Source of the DNA: Ruminococcus flavefaciens
GTDB lineage: Bacteria; Bacillota; Clostridia; Oscillospirales; Ruminococcaceae
NCBI GenBank assembly: GCA_002309635.1
Contig: DBXO01000020.1
Coordinates: forward strand, 31,364-95,363
Direction of reading: 5' to 3'
Length of the DNA: 64,000 bases
Shown here piece after piece: positions 43,930 to 51,937 of the stretch; positions within the stretch are counted from its first letter, which is position 1, and each line of letters opens with the position of its first letter. The position numbers were made by a program, and so were the translations under genes. The notes under the pieces are model-generated. The model did not search any database, had not been told where the DNA came from, and worked only from the letters and a program-made list of their open reading frames with translations.

Positions 43930-44205
43930 TTACTTGTTTACAGCGTTCTTAAGTGCCTGACCAGCCTTGAAAGCGGGAGCCTTAGAAGCAGGAGCAGTCA
44001 TCATCTTCTTTGTCTGAGGGTTGATAACCTGCTTAGCCTTACGGTCACGAACCTCAAATGTGCCAAATCCAACGATGGAAACCTTCTCACCGCCTGAGAG
44101 AGCGTCTGTGATTGTTGAGATGATTGCGTTTACAGCAGTCTCAGCGTTCTTCTTTGTGAAGTCAGCCTTGTCGGCTACTGCACTGATTAATTCAGTCTTT
44201 GTCAT
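43930..44205 (-). CDS. hup: DNA-binding protein HU
   Basis: This 91-residue nucleoid protein has the standard HU start MTKTELISAVADKADFTKK and the DNA-arm segment VSIVGFGTFEVRDRKAKQVINP. The ATG at 44205 follows ATGGAGGATACTAACT. A perfect promoter lies 36 bases upstream. Co-transcribed with the H1-like gene. Confidence 0.97.
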   Translation of the reverse strand: MTKTELISAVADKADFTKKNAETAVNAIISTITDALSGGEKVSIVGFGTFEVRDRKAKQVINPQTKKMMTAPASKAPAFKAGQALKNAVNK

Positions 44206-44241
44206 AGTTAGTATCCTCCATAAATAAGATTTTACAATTGA

Positions 44242-44270
44242 ATTATATACCCAATATTCCAATTTGTCAA
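44242..44270 (-). promoter_or_regulatory. HU operon promoter
   Basis: TTGACA, 17 bases, TATAAT on the minus strand, consistent with high expression. Confidence 0.88.
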
Positions 44271-44804
44271 GTAATTCATGAAAAAAAGACAAATTGACGT
44301 ATATACAGCCATTTGCGGGGTGTTTTTTATACAAATCAGACATAGTATTTGCCTATTTTACGTTCAAAAAATTTTTTCGCCGAAGCAAAAACAATACTAT
44401 GAGTATAAAACAGTCAATATATTCCGAAATATAAAGGAATTCAGCCTCCCAAAAAAGCCTGAAATTTGTTGACCAATTTTCAGAAATCAGAAATATTTCA
44501 GTTTTAAAAAAAGAAATATGAACGAATAGCAGTATAGAGGGCGCACAGTGTGAGCACCCTCTCAAAAACGGCCAACAATATCACCAATTTTCCTCCAGTA
44601 CATTTGTGAAAAACAGAGAATCCAAAAATTATTTTTTGGATATTCAATGGTTTTGCGTTGTATTTGTCACTATTTCAGCCCTATTACAGAAGGACTTTTT
44701 CATGCACAAGATAAGGGGCGGAAAGATCCGCCCCTCAAAAAGTGCTGTAAGCAATGTACAATCAGTGAGCCGGACAAGCTCAGCGTGATCACGTTCAAGT
44801 CGGT
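44271..44804. other. Non-coding region between HU and clpB
   Basis: AT-rich 534-base gap. It holds a GAGGG...CCCTC hairpin near 44539-44564 and the clpB terminator-like palindrome at 44714-44735. I see no supported gene or riboswitch. Confidence 0.5.
44714..44735 (-). terminator. Probable clpB terminator
   Basis: Stem AGGGGCGGA/TCCGCCCCT with loop AAGA; the T tail is weak. The core resembles the GGCGGA...TCCGCC palindromes at 5110 and 15949. Confidence 0.5.
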
Positions 44805-47402
44805 TCAGGTCGCAGAAAGTCTGCCGTCTGCGTCTATATCGATATCGATAACGTCTCCTGCCGAGAGGTTACCTCCTATGATACGCTTGGCCGCAAGGGT
44901 CTCAACATTGCGCTGGATAAATCTTCTCAGTGGTCTTGCACCGAAGTTGGGATCATAGCCGCATTCAACGATATAATTCTTTGCAGCCTCGCTGACGTTT
45001 ATGCGGATGTGCTTGTCGTCAAGTCTCTTTTGCAGATCAGCAAGCATAAGGTCCACGATCTTGATTATCTCTGTCTTTGCAAGTGGCTTGTAGAAGATTA
45101 TCTCGTCCAGACGGTTGAGGAACTCGGGCCTGAACTGAGTTTTCAGCAGTCCCTCAACCTGTGCGCGTGCTTCTTCGGTTATCTCGCCGTTTGAATCTAT
45201 ACCCTCAAGTATATAAGGCGAGCCAAGATTCGACGTAAGTATTATAATAGTATTCTTGAAGTCCACAGTCCTGCCCTGAGAATCGGTTATACGGCCGTCG
45301 TCGAGCACCTGCAGAAGGATATTGAACACATCGGGATGAGCCTTTTCTATCTCATCAAACAGAACAACCGAATAAGGCTTTCTGCGGACTGCTTCCGTGA
45401 GCTGACCGCCCTCGTCGTAACCAACGTATCCGGGAGGCGCTCCTATCAGACGGCTTACGCTGAATTTCTCCATGTATTCGCTCATGTCGATACGTATGAT
45501 ATTTCTCTCGTCATCAAAGAGTATCTCGGACAGAGCCTTTGCAAGCTCTGTCTTGCCTACGCCCGTAGGTCCGAGGAAGAGGAACGAACCGATAGGTCTG
45601 TCGGGAGCCTGTATGCCTGCACGTGAACGCAGTATAGCTTCGCTTACCTTTGTAACAGCCTCGTCCTGACCGATGACCCTCTTGTGGAGAAGTCCCTCCA
45701 GTCCAAGTATCTTTTCCTTTTCGCCCTCCATGAGCTTTGAAACAGGTATACCGGTCCAGCGGCATACTATCTTGGCTATCTCGTCCTCAGTAACCTTATC
45801 ACGAAGCAGTCTGCCATTTTCAACGTCATGCTCAGCCTGCTTTTCAAGCTCTTCCAGCTCCTTCTGCAACTGAGGCAGCTTGCCGTATTTCAGCTCTGCC
45901 GCCTTGTTGAGGTCATACTCACGCTCAGCCTTGTCTATCTCGCCGCCTGTGCGTTCGATCTCCTCACGGAGCTTCTGAACGGCTGAAATATCGTTCTTTT
46001 CGTTCTCCCACTTTGCCTTCATACTGTTGAACTTCTCACGAAGCTCAGCAAGCTCCTTCTGTATCTCCTCCAGATGTTCCTGAGAGATATTGTCGCTTTC
46101 CTTTTTGAGAGCAGCCTCCTCTATCTCGAGCTGAACTATCTTACGTGAGATAACGTCCAGCTCAGTAGGCATCGAATCCATTTCCGTGCGGATAGTCGCA
46201 CATGCTTCATCAATAAGGTCGATAGCCTTATCAGGGAGGAATCTGTCGGTGATGTATCTGTTTGACAGTACGGCTGCCGAAATAAGCGCATTATCACTTA
46301 TCTTGACGCCGTGGAAGACCTCGTAGCGCTCCTTAAGGCCGCGAAGTATGGATATAGTATCCTCAACGCTCGGTTCGTCCACCATAACAGGCTGAAAACG
46401 TCTTTCGAGAGCAGGGTCCTTTTCGATGTACTGACGGTACTCATTAAGCGTAGTGGCTCCGATACAGTGCAGTTCGCCCCTTGCAAGCATAGGCTTCAGG
46501 AGATTTCCTGCGTCCATAGCGCCGTCGGTCTTGCCTGCACCTACGATGGTATGCAGCTCGTCGATAAACAGGAGTATCTGTCCGTTGCTGTTCTTTATCT
46601 CATTGAGTACAGCTTTCAGACGCTCCTCGAATTCGCCGCGGTACTTTGCTCCTGCGACGAGAGCGCCCATATCAAGGGAGAAGACCTTCCTGTCCTTAAG
46701 ACTGTCGGGGACATCGCCCGCCACGATACGAAGGGCAAGTCCCTCTGCAATGGCAGTTTTGCCAACGCCCGGCTCACCGATGAGGACAGGATTGTTTTTC
46801 GTCTTTCTTGAAAGTATGCGGATAACGTTTCGTATCTCGCTGTCACGTCCGATGACCGGATCGAGCTTGTTCCGCCTCGCAAGGCCAACGAGCTCCTGAC
46901 CGTACTTTGTGAGGACATCATAGGTGTCCTCGGGATTTTCCGTGGTGACTCTGGTATTACCTCTCACCGACATAAGAGCGCTGAGGAAAGAATCCTTATT
47001 TATATTAAAGGTATTGAAAAGCTGTGAGACCTCTCTGTCCTTGCTGTCGATCAGGGCAAGCATGAGGTGCTCAACGGAAACGAATTCGTCCTTCATATTT
47101 GACGCGATACCCTCCGCACTTGTAAGTACGCGGTCACACTCTGCGGATATACCGATATTGCTGCTTCTGCCGCTGCCCGTTACTTTAGGCAGTCCGTTCA
47201 GCTTCTTTTCAACCTCGCTGTCAAAGATATCCTCATCTATATTCATTTTTTTCAGAAGCTGCGGAATCAGACCGCTCTCCTGCCTTACAAGTCCCGCAAG
47301 AAGATGTATAGGCTCAATAACAGAGTTGGACTGCATAACAGCAATGCTCTGCGCTTTTCTTACAGCGTCAACCGACTTCTGAGTTAATTTCTCTGCATTC
47401 AT
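44805..47402 (-). CDS. clpB: ATP-dependent disaggregase ClpB
   Basis: An 865-residue AAA+ chaperone that resolves protein aggregates with DnaK. It has a Clp N-domain (1-140), NBD1 with Walker A GEPGVGKT (about 205), a long coiled-coil M-domain (about 400-530) that separates it from ClpC/ClpA, and NBD2 with GPTGVGKT (about 605). The ATG follows AGGAGGATAATGTT. I saw no CIRCE (HrcA) inverted repeat upstream, so heat-shock control, if any, works another way. Confidence 0.97.
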   Translation of the reverse strand: MNAEKLTQKSVDAVRKAQSIAVMQSNSVIEPIHLLAGLVRQESGLIPQLLKKMNIDEDIFDSEVEKKLNGLPKVTGSGRSSNIGISAECDRVLTSAEGIASNMKDEFVSVEHLMLALIDSKDREVSQLFNTFNINKDSFLSALMSVRGNTRVTTENPEDTYDVLTKYGQELVGLARRNKLDPVIGRDSEIRNVIRILSRKTKNNPVLIGEPGVGKTAIAEGLALRIVAGDVPDSLKDRKVFSLDMGALVAGAKYRGEFEERLKAVLNEIKNSNGQILLFIDELHTIVGAGKTDGAMDAGNLLKPMLARGELHCIGATTLNEYRQYIEKDPALERRFQPVMVDEPSVEDTISILRGLKERYEVFHGVKISDNALISAAVLSNRYITDRFLPDKAIDLIDEACATIRTEMDSMPTELDVISRKIVQLEIEEAALKKESDNISQEHLEEIQKELAELREKFNSMKAKWENEKNDISAVQKLREEIERTGGEIDKAEREYDLNKAAELKYGKLPQLQKELEELEKQAEHDVENGRLLRDKVTEDEIAKIVCRWTGIPVSKLMEGEKEKILGLEGLLHKRVIGQDEAVTKVSEAILRSRAGIQAPDRPIGSFLFLGPTGVGKTELAKALSEILFDDERNIIRIDMSEYMEKFSVSRLIGAPPGYVGYDEGGQLTEAVRRKPYSVVLFDEIEKAHPDVFNILLQVLDDGRITDSQGRTVDFKNTIIILTSNLGSPYILEGIDSNGEITEEARAQVEGLLKTQFRPEFLNRLDEIIFYKPLAKTEIIKIVDLMLADLQKRLDDKHIRINVSEAAKNYIVECGYDPNFGARPLRRFIQRNVETLAAKRIIGGNLSAGDVIDIDIDADGRLSAT

Positions 47403-47453
47403 AACATTATCCTCCTGTCATATTATATCACATTTATCCTTGCTTTCTTCTTC

Positions 47454-48098
47454 CTAAATGATGTACCTGCCAAGCAGAGCACGGTAATTCTTTTCAAGAA
47501 TCCCCGCGTTCTCTCCGAAGACCTCAGGAGCTGCAAAATATGTCTTAACGGCATGGTCAAGGTCCTTGATGTACTCACCTATGGCCTCACCGGCCTGTTC
47601 TCCTGTGAGAGCTCCGGTATTTATAAGCTTCCTTGCAAAGTTTCCGTCGCCGATCTCGCAGCGGTAATTGTCCACACCGAGCCCTGACAGATATGCGCTC
47701 TCCAGCTTCGCCCTGTAGGCGAAGAAGCTGTGGAACATGTCTATCAGCGCCGCACTCTGTGTACGTATATTTACCCTGAGAGTACCGATGTATTCCTTCG
47801 GCGACCGTTCCAGCTCCACCTTATAATTAATAGTTGGTCTGTACTTGTACTCCAAGGCTGTACGTACAGTCATAAGCGCGGGTGAGCGCTGTTCCTGTAT
47901 CCTGAAGCTGCTGCTGACCAGCTCTGCCACCTGATCGAATATCTCACGCATTCTCATTTCTGGGGTAACGCAGGACAGACGTTCCGCAAGTATCTGATTT
48001 ATGAGGTTTGAGCGGCTCGTCCCCAGCCTGTACGCCTGCTCGTCAACCGCCTTTATCACGTCATCCATCAGCACAAGGCTGTACACACTTTTTTTCAC
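47454..48098 (-). CDS. Ribbon-helix-helix domain protein of unknown function
   Basis: A 214-residue protein. The N terminus (VLMDDVIKAVDEQAYRLGTSRSNLINQILAERL) is a ribbon-helix-helix DNA-binding fold; the remaining ~160 residues are mixed alpha/beta and not recognised. The start is probably GTG at 48098, after GGGAAGTGAGCTGACA and 32 bases from a consensus promoter; the reading frame upstream of it would span the promoter. It lies 51 bases upstream of clpB on the same strand and could be co-transcribed with it, which makes a regulatory link worth testing. Confidence 0.75.
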   Translation of the reverse strand: MKKSVYSLVLMDDVIKAVDEQAYRLGTSRSNLINQILAERLSCVTPEMRMREIFDQVAELVSSSFRIQEQRSPALMTVRTALEYKYRPTINYKVELERSPKEYIGTLRVNIRTQSAALIDMFHSFFAYRAKLESAYLSGLGVDNYRCEIGDGNFARKLINTGALTGEQAGEAIGEYIKDLDHAVKTYFAAPEVFGENAGILEKNYRALLGRYII

Positions 48099-48129
48099 TG
48101 TCAGCTCACTTCCCTTCTGTGTTATATAT

Positions 48130-48158
48130 ATAATATCATAAGTTATAGAATTTGTCAA
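48130..48158 (-). promoter_or_regulatory. Promoter of the ribbon-helix-helix gene
   Basis: TTGACA, 17 bases, TATTAT on the minus strand. Confidence 0.75.
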
Positions 48159-48195
48159 GCGGATTATATAATCTTTCACGCAAGTTTCACAGAGC

Positions 48196-48221
48196 AAAAA
48201 AATTCCGCTCACAGGGAGCGG
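48196..48221 (-). terminator. Terminator of the candidate small RNA
   Basis: Stem CCGCTC/GAGCGG with a 5-base loop, AA, then seven T on the minus strand. Confidence 0.8.
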
Positions 48222-48452
48222 AGAATTCGGCCCAAACGATTTTCATCGTTTAGCACTGTGGACCGAGCCATAGACTAATAAGTTAAAAAAAGTTATTGAG
48301 AATAGAAAACATGAAAAAATTACAAATGAAAGGGGTTAGTTTTATTACTTGACAAAACTATTTCTATGGCGTGCAAGTGAAACTAATACTCAATATCAAG
48401 CACATGAGAGGGGAGGGCACTTGATGTTGAATACCAATAATCTTCATTTGCT
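48196..48452 (-). ncRNA. Candidate small regulatory RNA with C-rich loops
   Basis: A ~257-base transcript is predicted between a perfect promoter (48459-48487) and an intrinsic terminator (48196-48221), with no ORF. A 5' hairpin (ATCAAG/CTTGAT, 48395-48425) exposes GCCCTCCCCTCTC in its loop. A second hairpin (TAGTTTT/AAAACTA, 48337-48360) is followed by ACCCCTTTC. Near the 3' end, TCGGTCC/GGGCCGA encloses AAACGAT/ATCGTTT. C-rich unpaired motifs that pair with Shine-Dalgarno sites are typical of Gram-positive trans-acting sRNAs. No known family recognised. Confidence 0.55.
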
Positions 48453-48555
48453 GATATTATTATATTGCAAATCTACGTACTTTTCAATATACATTTGTAC
48501 ACAAAAATATATTATAATGTATTTTTGCCTGTTTTTTCACTATTTTTCTCGTTAA
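48424..48555 (+). CDS. Possible 43-residue hydrophobic peptide opposite the small RNA
   Basis: ATG at 48424 is seven bases after GGGGAGGG, a very good ribosome site. The peptide is rich in Leu, Ile, Tyr and Phe (for example LHLLILLY, YIIMYFCLFFHYF) and could span a membrane. The opposite-strand RNA starts inside this ORF and covers its ribosome site. No promoter was seen on this strand, and AT-rich DNA easily gives such codons, so this is a weak call. Confidence 0.25.
   Translation: MLNTNNLHLLILLYCKSTYFSIYICTQKYIIMYFCLFFHYFSR
48459..48487 (-). promoter_or_regulatory. Promoter of the candidate small RNA
   Basis: TTGAAA, 17 bases, TATAAT on the minus strand, in a region with no other reason to hold a promoter. 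Confidence 0.7.
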
Positions 48556-48616
48556 TTTTTTATGAATTTGTTATTTCTTATTTCTTATTTACGAAATCAG
48601 CAAAAATTGTTTTTTG

Positions 48617-49969
48617 TTAATTCATTCTGAATTGATTTTCCATTCCCGAAACAGTAAAATCTTTTCCGTTTCCGTTTACATTTGCACAGAATGTACTGCC
48701 GTCGCCCGCTTCCGGAGAAAGCATGAGCAGACAACGGAAATCATTGTGAGGCTCAAAGGAGATCATTCTCCTGCCGTTGAGAAGCATCTCAACACTGCTG
48801 CCTGCACTGACAGTCTCTCCGAGGTCAAGAAGAATGTACGGTGCTTCCGCATATGTAGGCACTGATACACGGTTCCCGGCCGCATAAACGCTGCCGCCCG
48901 TGTAACTGAAGCTGCTCTCGGAGTATATTGAACTCTTATCTTCCTTGGTACCGCCTGAAATAACGGTATTTCCGCCGTTTATATTAAGTGTTCCCTTGGA
49001 CTTTATACCATTGGTGCCGCCCTTGATATTGAGGCTGCCTTCGTTTATTGTAATGTCGTCATGTGCAAACAATCCCGACTTCTTGGAGGTTATATTGTAC
49101 GTACCATTATCGATGATGATATCATCGTCGCTGGCGATGCCATGTGCATTATTTGCCGTTATATTGAGCTCTCCGTTGCCCTTGAGGCGCACCGTATCAT
49201 TGGAGAAGATAACGCCGTCGTTTACCTTGTCCTTACCGCCGTCACTGAGAAAGTTCACAGTTCCCTCCCGGGATTTGATCGTACATTTCTTGGCTTCGTT
49301 TATAAATATTGCGGGGCCGTTGGAATTGGATATATTAACGCCGTTGAGTATGACAGTTACCTTTTCCTCGGTAGTTGTATTTACACAGATCTGACCGTCC
49401 GAAACGTTTCCCGTGAAGATATAGTCGCCGCCTTCTGTTATTGTAACAGATGAGCCGCTCACACTTACGTGGCTGCCATTTACAACAGGGACAGTTCCCA
49501 GCATGACCTCTGCTGTATACTCCTTGACCTCCTCGCCGCTTCCCTCGTTTCCGGGCTGGTCCTGAGGCGCACTACCGCCATTATCGGGGGCGGGAGCATT
49601 ATTATTGTTATCGCTGTTTCCGCCGTTATTTGCAGCAGTTGTACTCTGAACCGAAGCATCCTTATTCCGGGCAGTTGTACTCTGAGCCGAAGCTTCCTTA
49701 TTTTGGGCATTTGTACTGTCCGCTTTCTTCTCCCCTGCCTTTGAAGTCTGAGTGGACTTGTCGGACTTGCTGTCCGCCTTTGTGGTAGTCTCTCCGCTCT
49801 TGGTCTCCTTTTCACTGCTCTTTTCACCCGTTTTTGCAGCTGCTGAGTCCTCCGTAATTACTGTTCCGTCTGTTCCTGTGGATTCGCTTTCCTCTTTTTT
49901 GCCGCATGAGCATACAGACATCATAAGTGCAAGTGCCGATACAGCGGCTAAAATCCTTCTATACTCCAT
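48617..49969 (-). CDS. Carbohydrate-binding beta-helix lipoprotein (Cthe_2159-like)
   Basis: A 450-residue lipoprotein (lipobox Cys about residue 22) with a long Ser/Thr/Lys/Asn low-complexity spacer (about 25-150). A right-handed beta-helix follows, with repeats such as GTLNINGGNTVISGGT and DDIIIDNGTYNITS, matching the polysaccharide-binding Cthe_2159/DUF4353 type described as binding cellulose or pectin-like acids with Ca. The ATG at 49969 has AAGGAG at good distance; an ATG two codons earlier is too close. It lies downstream of the VTC-DUF4956 genes. Confidence 0.82.
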   Translation of the reverse strand: MEYRRILAAVSALALMMSVCSCGKKEESESTGTDGTVITEDSAAAKTGEKSSEKETKSGETTTKADSKSDKSTQTSKAGEKKADSTNAQNKEASAQSTTARNKDASVQSTTAANNGGNSDNNNNAPAPDNGGSAPQDQPGNEGSGEEVKEYTAEVMLGTVPVVNGSHVSVSGSSVTITEGGDYIFTGNVSDGQICVNTTTEEKVTVILNGVNISNSNGPAIFINEAKKCTIKSREGTVNFLSDGGKDKVNDGVIFSNDTVRLKGNGELNITANNAHGIASDDDIIIDNGTYNITSKKSGLFAHDDITINEGSLNIKGGTNGIKSKGTLNINGGNTVISGGTKEDKSSIYSESSFSYTGGSVYAAGNRVSVPTYAEAPYILLDLGETVSAGSSVEMLLNGRRMISFEPHNDFRCLLMLSPEAGDGSTFCANVNGNGKDFTVSGMENQFRMN

Positions 49970-50079
49970 ATTCATATCTCCTTATCCCCCTCACATGCAA
50001 AAATTGCCGGACTCAATATAGTATACTAAGTCCGGCAGAGGGTTGAGAGAGGGTATTTTTATATATTCAAGGTATTTGC

Positions 50080-50823
50080 TTAGTTTTCATAGATCTTGTC
50101 ATCGTATCTGAAGAATACAAGATTGATTGTCATGTTTCCGTTATGGGTACGAAGCTCGTCTATGAATTTCTTCTGGTCAATGTTGTCAAGAACGTCAACA
50201 CTGTAGATAAGCTCGAAAAGTGTACCGAAGTTTGTGGTCTTGACTCTTCTGAGCTTGTAGAATGTTGTGTACTTAGCAAGTACAGGCTCGAAAACGCCCT
50301 GATAGTCGAGGTTCTCGGGAATAGCGATCTTGAGAGTCATGTGTCTCTTCTTGCAGCCGCCGAAATCAGTTTCGCTGAGAACGAAGAGAATGATTCCGAG
50401 TGCTACGAAGAATACGATTGCGAATCCTATGTAGCCGATACCGCAGGCAACGCCTGCTGCCATTGAGAAGAAGATATATGCTATATCCTTCGGATCTCCC
50501 GCAACGCTTCTGAATCTTACCAGCGTGAATGCACCCGCAAGGCTGAGAGCGCCTGCCGTGGTGTTGATAAGAAGAAGGATAAGGGAAACTATCGTAGGAA
50601 GCATGATCATTGTCAGAACATAGCTCTGTGAGTAGCCTTCCTTTCTATGCGTGCCCATATAGATGAGGCTTATAAGGAAACCTATCAGTACAGCCGCACC
50701 AACGCAGACGAAAAATTCTGCCGGCTTGATAGTGCTGAAGATGGAATTGCTGTTATTGATCACAGAGTCACCGGACTCATAGTACTTTGACAGCACATTT
50801 CCAAAAAAACCATGTTGAAACAT
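50080..50823 (-). CDS. DUF4956 membrane protein
   Basis: A 247-residue protein with four to five membrane helices (about 37-55, 70-90, 95-112 and 118-150) and a soluble C-terminal domain. The sequence GALSLAGAFTLVRFRSVAGDPKDIAYIFFSMAAGVACG is characteristic of DUF4956. The family is repeatedly found next to VTC-domain proteins, as here (4-base gap). Its role is unknown; membrane anchoring of the VTC partner is a reasonable guess. Confidence 0.88.
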   Translation of the reverse strand: MFQHGFFGNVLSKYYESGDSVINNSNSIFSTIKPAEFFVCVGAAVLIGFLISLIYMGTHRKEGYSQSYVLTMIMLPTIVSLILLLINTTAGALSLAGAFTLVRFRSVAGDPKDIAYIFFSMAAGVACGIGYIGFAIVFFVALGIILFVLSETDFGGCKKRHMTLKIAIPENLDYQGVFEPVLAKYTTFYKLRRVKTTNFGTLFELIYSVDVLDNIDQKKFIDELRTHNGNMTINLVFFRYDDKIYEN

Positions 50824-50827
50824 AAAA

Positions 50828-51637
50828 TTAAACGCTCCTGTTCATCATAATGTTATTATTTACCATTGATATACCTGATATATAGATACGTCTCTTGCCT
50901 GCGGCAAGCTGACCGTCCTCTATCTGGCTCTTTACGAAATTCTGATAAGCTCTTCCGTATTTTGAAAAGCTCGTCTTGTAGATCTGAAGCTCTGACAGCT
51001 TATTGACAAGCCAGTCAGGTATAGCATTTGAGACCTTGATCTCCATAAGTCTCTGATCCGCACCGATTATGTAGTTGCCATAGCTCTCATAGTTGAGACC
51101 AAGATCGTAACGGCGCTCGGTGATCTTTCTGTCAAATGTCAGACGGAAATCGTTATCATACTTTCCGAAGAATGCCTCGCGCTGATAGCTGATGTACTGC
51201 TTCGGCACGATGGGATAGCTGTCCAGAAATACGTCCAGTTCTCCGAAAACCTGTTCAGTGATATACTTTGTGAATTCAGGCTTGGAGCGGTCACGGAAAT
51301 AGGCGTCAGACTCTTCGAGAGTCATGGAAACACGTCTCTTGGTTACGATACCGCCGATCTTCTTTTTAATTTCAAGGAAAACCGTATCAGTGGGCGCAGC
51401 AGGTGAATAGTAGCTGCGAAGTCTGATCTTTTCCTTGTAGTAAGGCTTTGAAAGGGATTCCCTGATTAGATAGTCGTCTGGTGTGTCGTAATAGATGTTG
51501 TAGATTCCGTATTCTTTGCCGCCTATGCAGAACTTATCGGGATTCATATACTCTGATATTACTTCCATAAGTCCGTGATACTGATCCATATTAAGGAGGA
51601 ACTTGATTTCTTTTCGAGCAAATGTATTAATTGCCAT
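50828..51637 (-). CDS. VTC-domain polyphosphate polymerase-like protein
   Basis: A 269-residue protein with the tunnel-forming VTC/TTM fold. Basic and acidic strand motifs are seen in ARKEIKFLL, EKIRLRSYY, VFLEIKKKIGG and MEIKVSNAIPDWL. In yeast the VTC domain makes polyphosphate from ATP; bacterial members are usually found with DUF4956 and surface proteins. First gene of the cluster, ATG after GGAGAAGATT. Its promoter region carries TTTAAG repeats (51717-51743) that suggest control by an OmpR-family response regulator. Confidence 0.88.
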   Translation of the reverse strand: MAINTFARKEIKFLLNMDQYHGLMEVISEYMNPDKFCIGGKEYGIYNIYYDTPDDYLIRESLSKPYYKEKIRLRSYYSPAAPTDTVFLEIKKKIGGIVTKRRVSMTLEESDAYFRDRSKPEFTKYITEQVFGELDVFLDSYPIVPKQYISYQREAFFGKYDNDFRLTFDRKITERRYDLGLNYESYGNYIIGADQRLMEIKVSNAIPDWLVNKLSELQIYKTSFSKYGRAYQNFVKSQIEDGQLAAGKRRIYISGISMVNNNIMMNRSV

Positions 51638-51695
51638 AATCTTCTCCGCAGCAGCGCCTTACTGCCCGGAGTTCACACTCCTTTCGTATCATTTG

Positions 51696-51743
51696 ATTAT
51701 AGTATAACGTCATTTTCTTAAAATAGTCTTAAAGTATCTTAAT
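51696..51743 (-). promoter_or_regulatory. VTC promoter with TTTAAG direct repeats
   Basis: On the minus strand: ATTAAG-N4-TTTAAG-N5-TTTAAG (51743 to 51717), then 10 bases, TATACT (51706-51701) and an overlapping TATAAT (51701-51696). There is no good -35 hexamer. The exact TTTAAG-N5-TTTAAG unit is the form reported for streptococcal CiaR. The rest of the gap to 51937 is AT-rich with nothing else recognised. Confidence 0.6.
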
Positions 51744-51937
51744 TTCATTCAATGTTCATCTTTATTTAATCTTGTACCTGACAGAGCTGATTATTTGGCG
51801 ATATTTCGTTATTTTTCAATGGGAAATAATTTTCACGGAGCTTTCACAAACCGTGTGCCGCATAAAAGATGGCATAAAATGCAAAGTTTTGTTATAAAAC
51901 AGCAATATTTGACCAATAGTATAAAAAACTTTTAATT

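Noticed and set aside
43639..44097. Long plus-strand ORF of Ala/Phe-rich sequence
   Set aside because: It is the complement of the Lys/Ala-rich H1-like gene; the composition is explained by antisense of AAG/GCA codons and there is no ribosome site.
47403..47453. CIRCE element for clpB
   Set aside because: No TTAGCACTC-N9-GAGTGCTAA-like repeat present.
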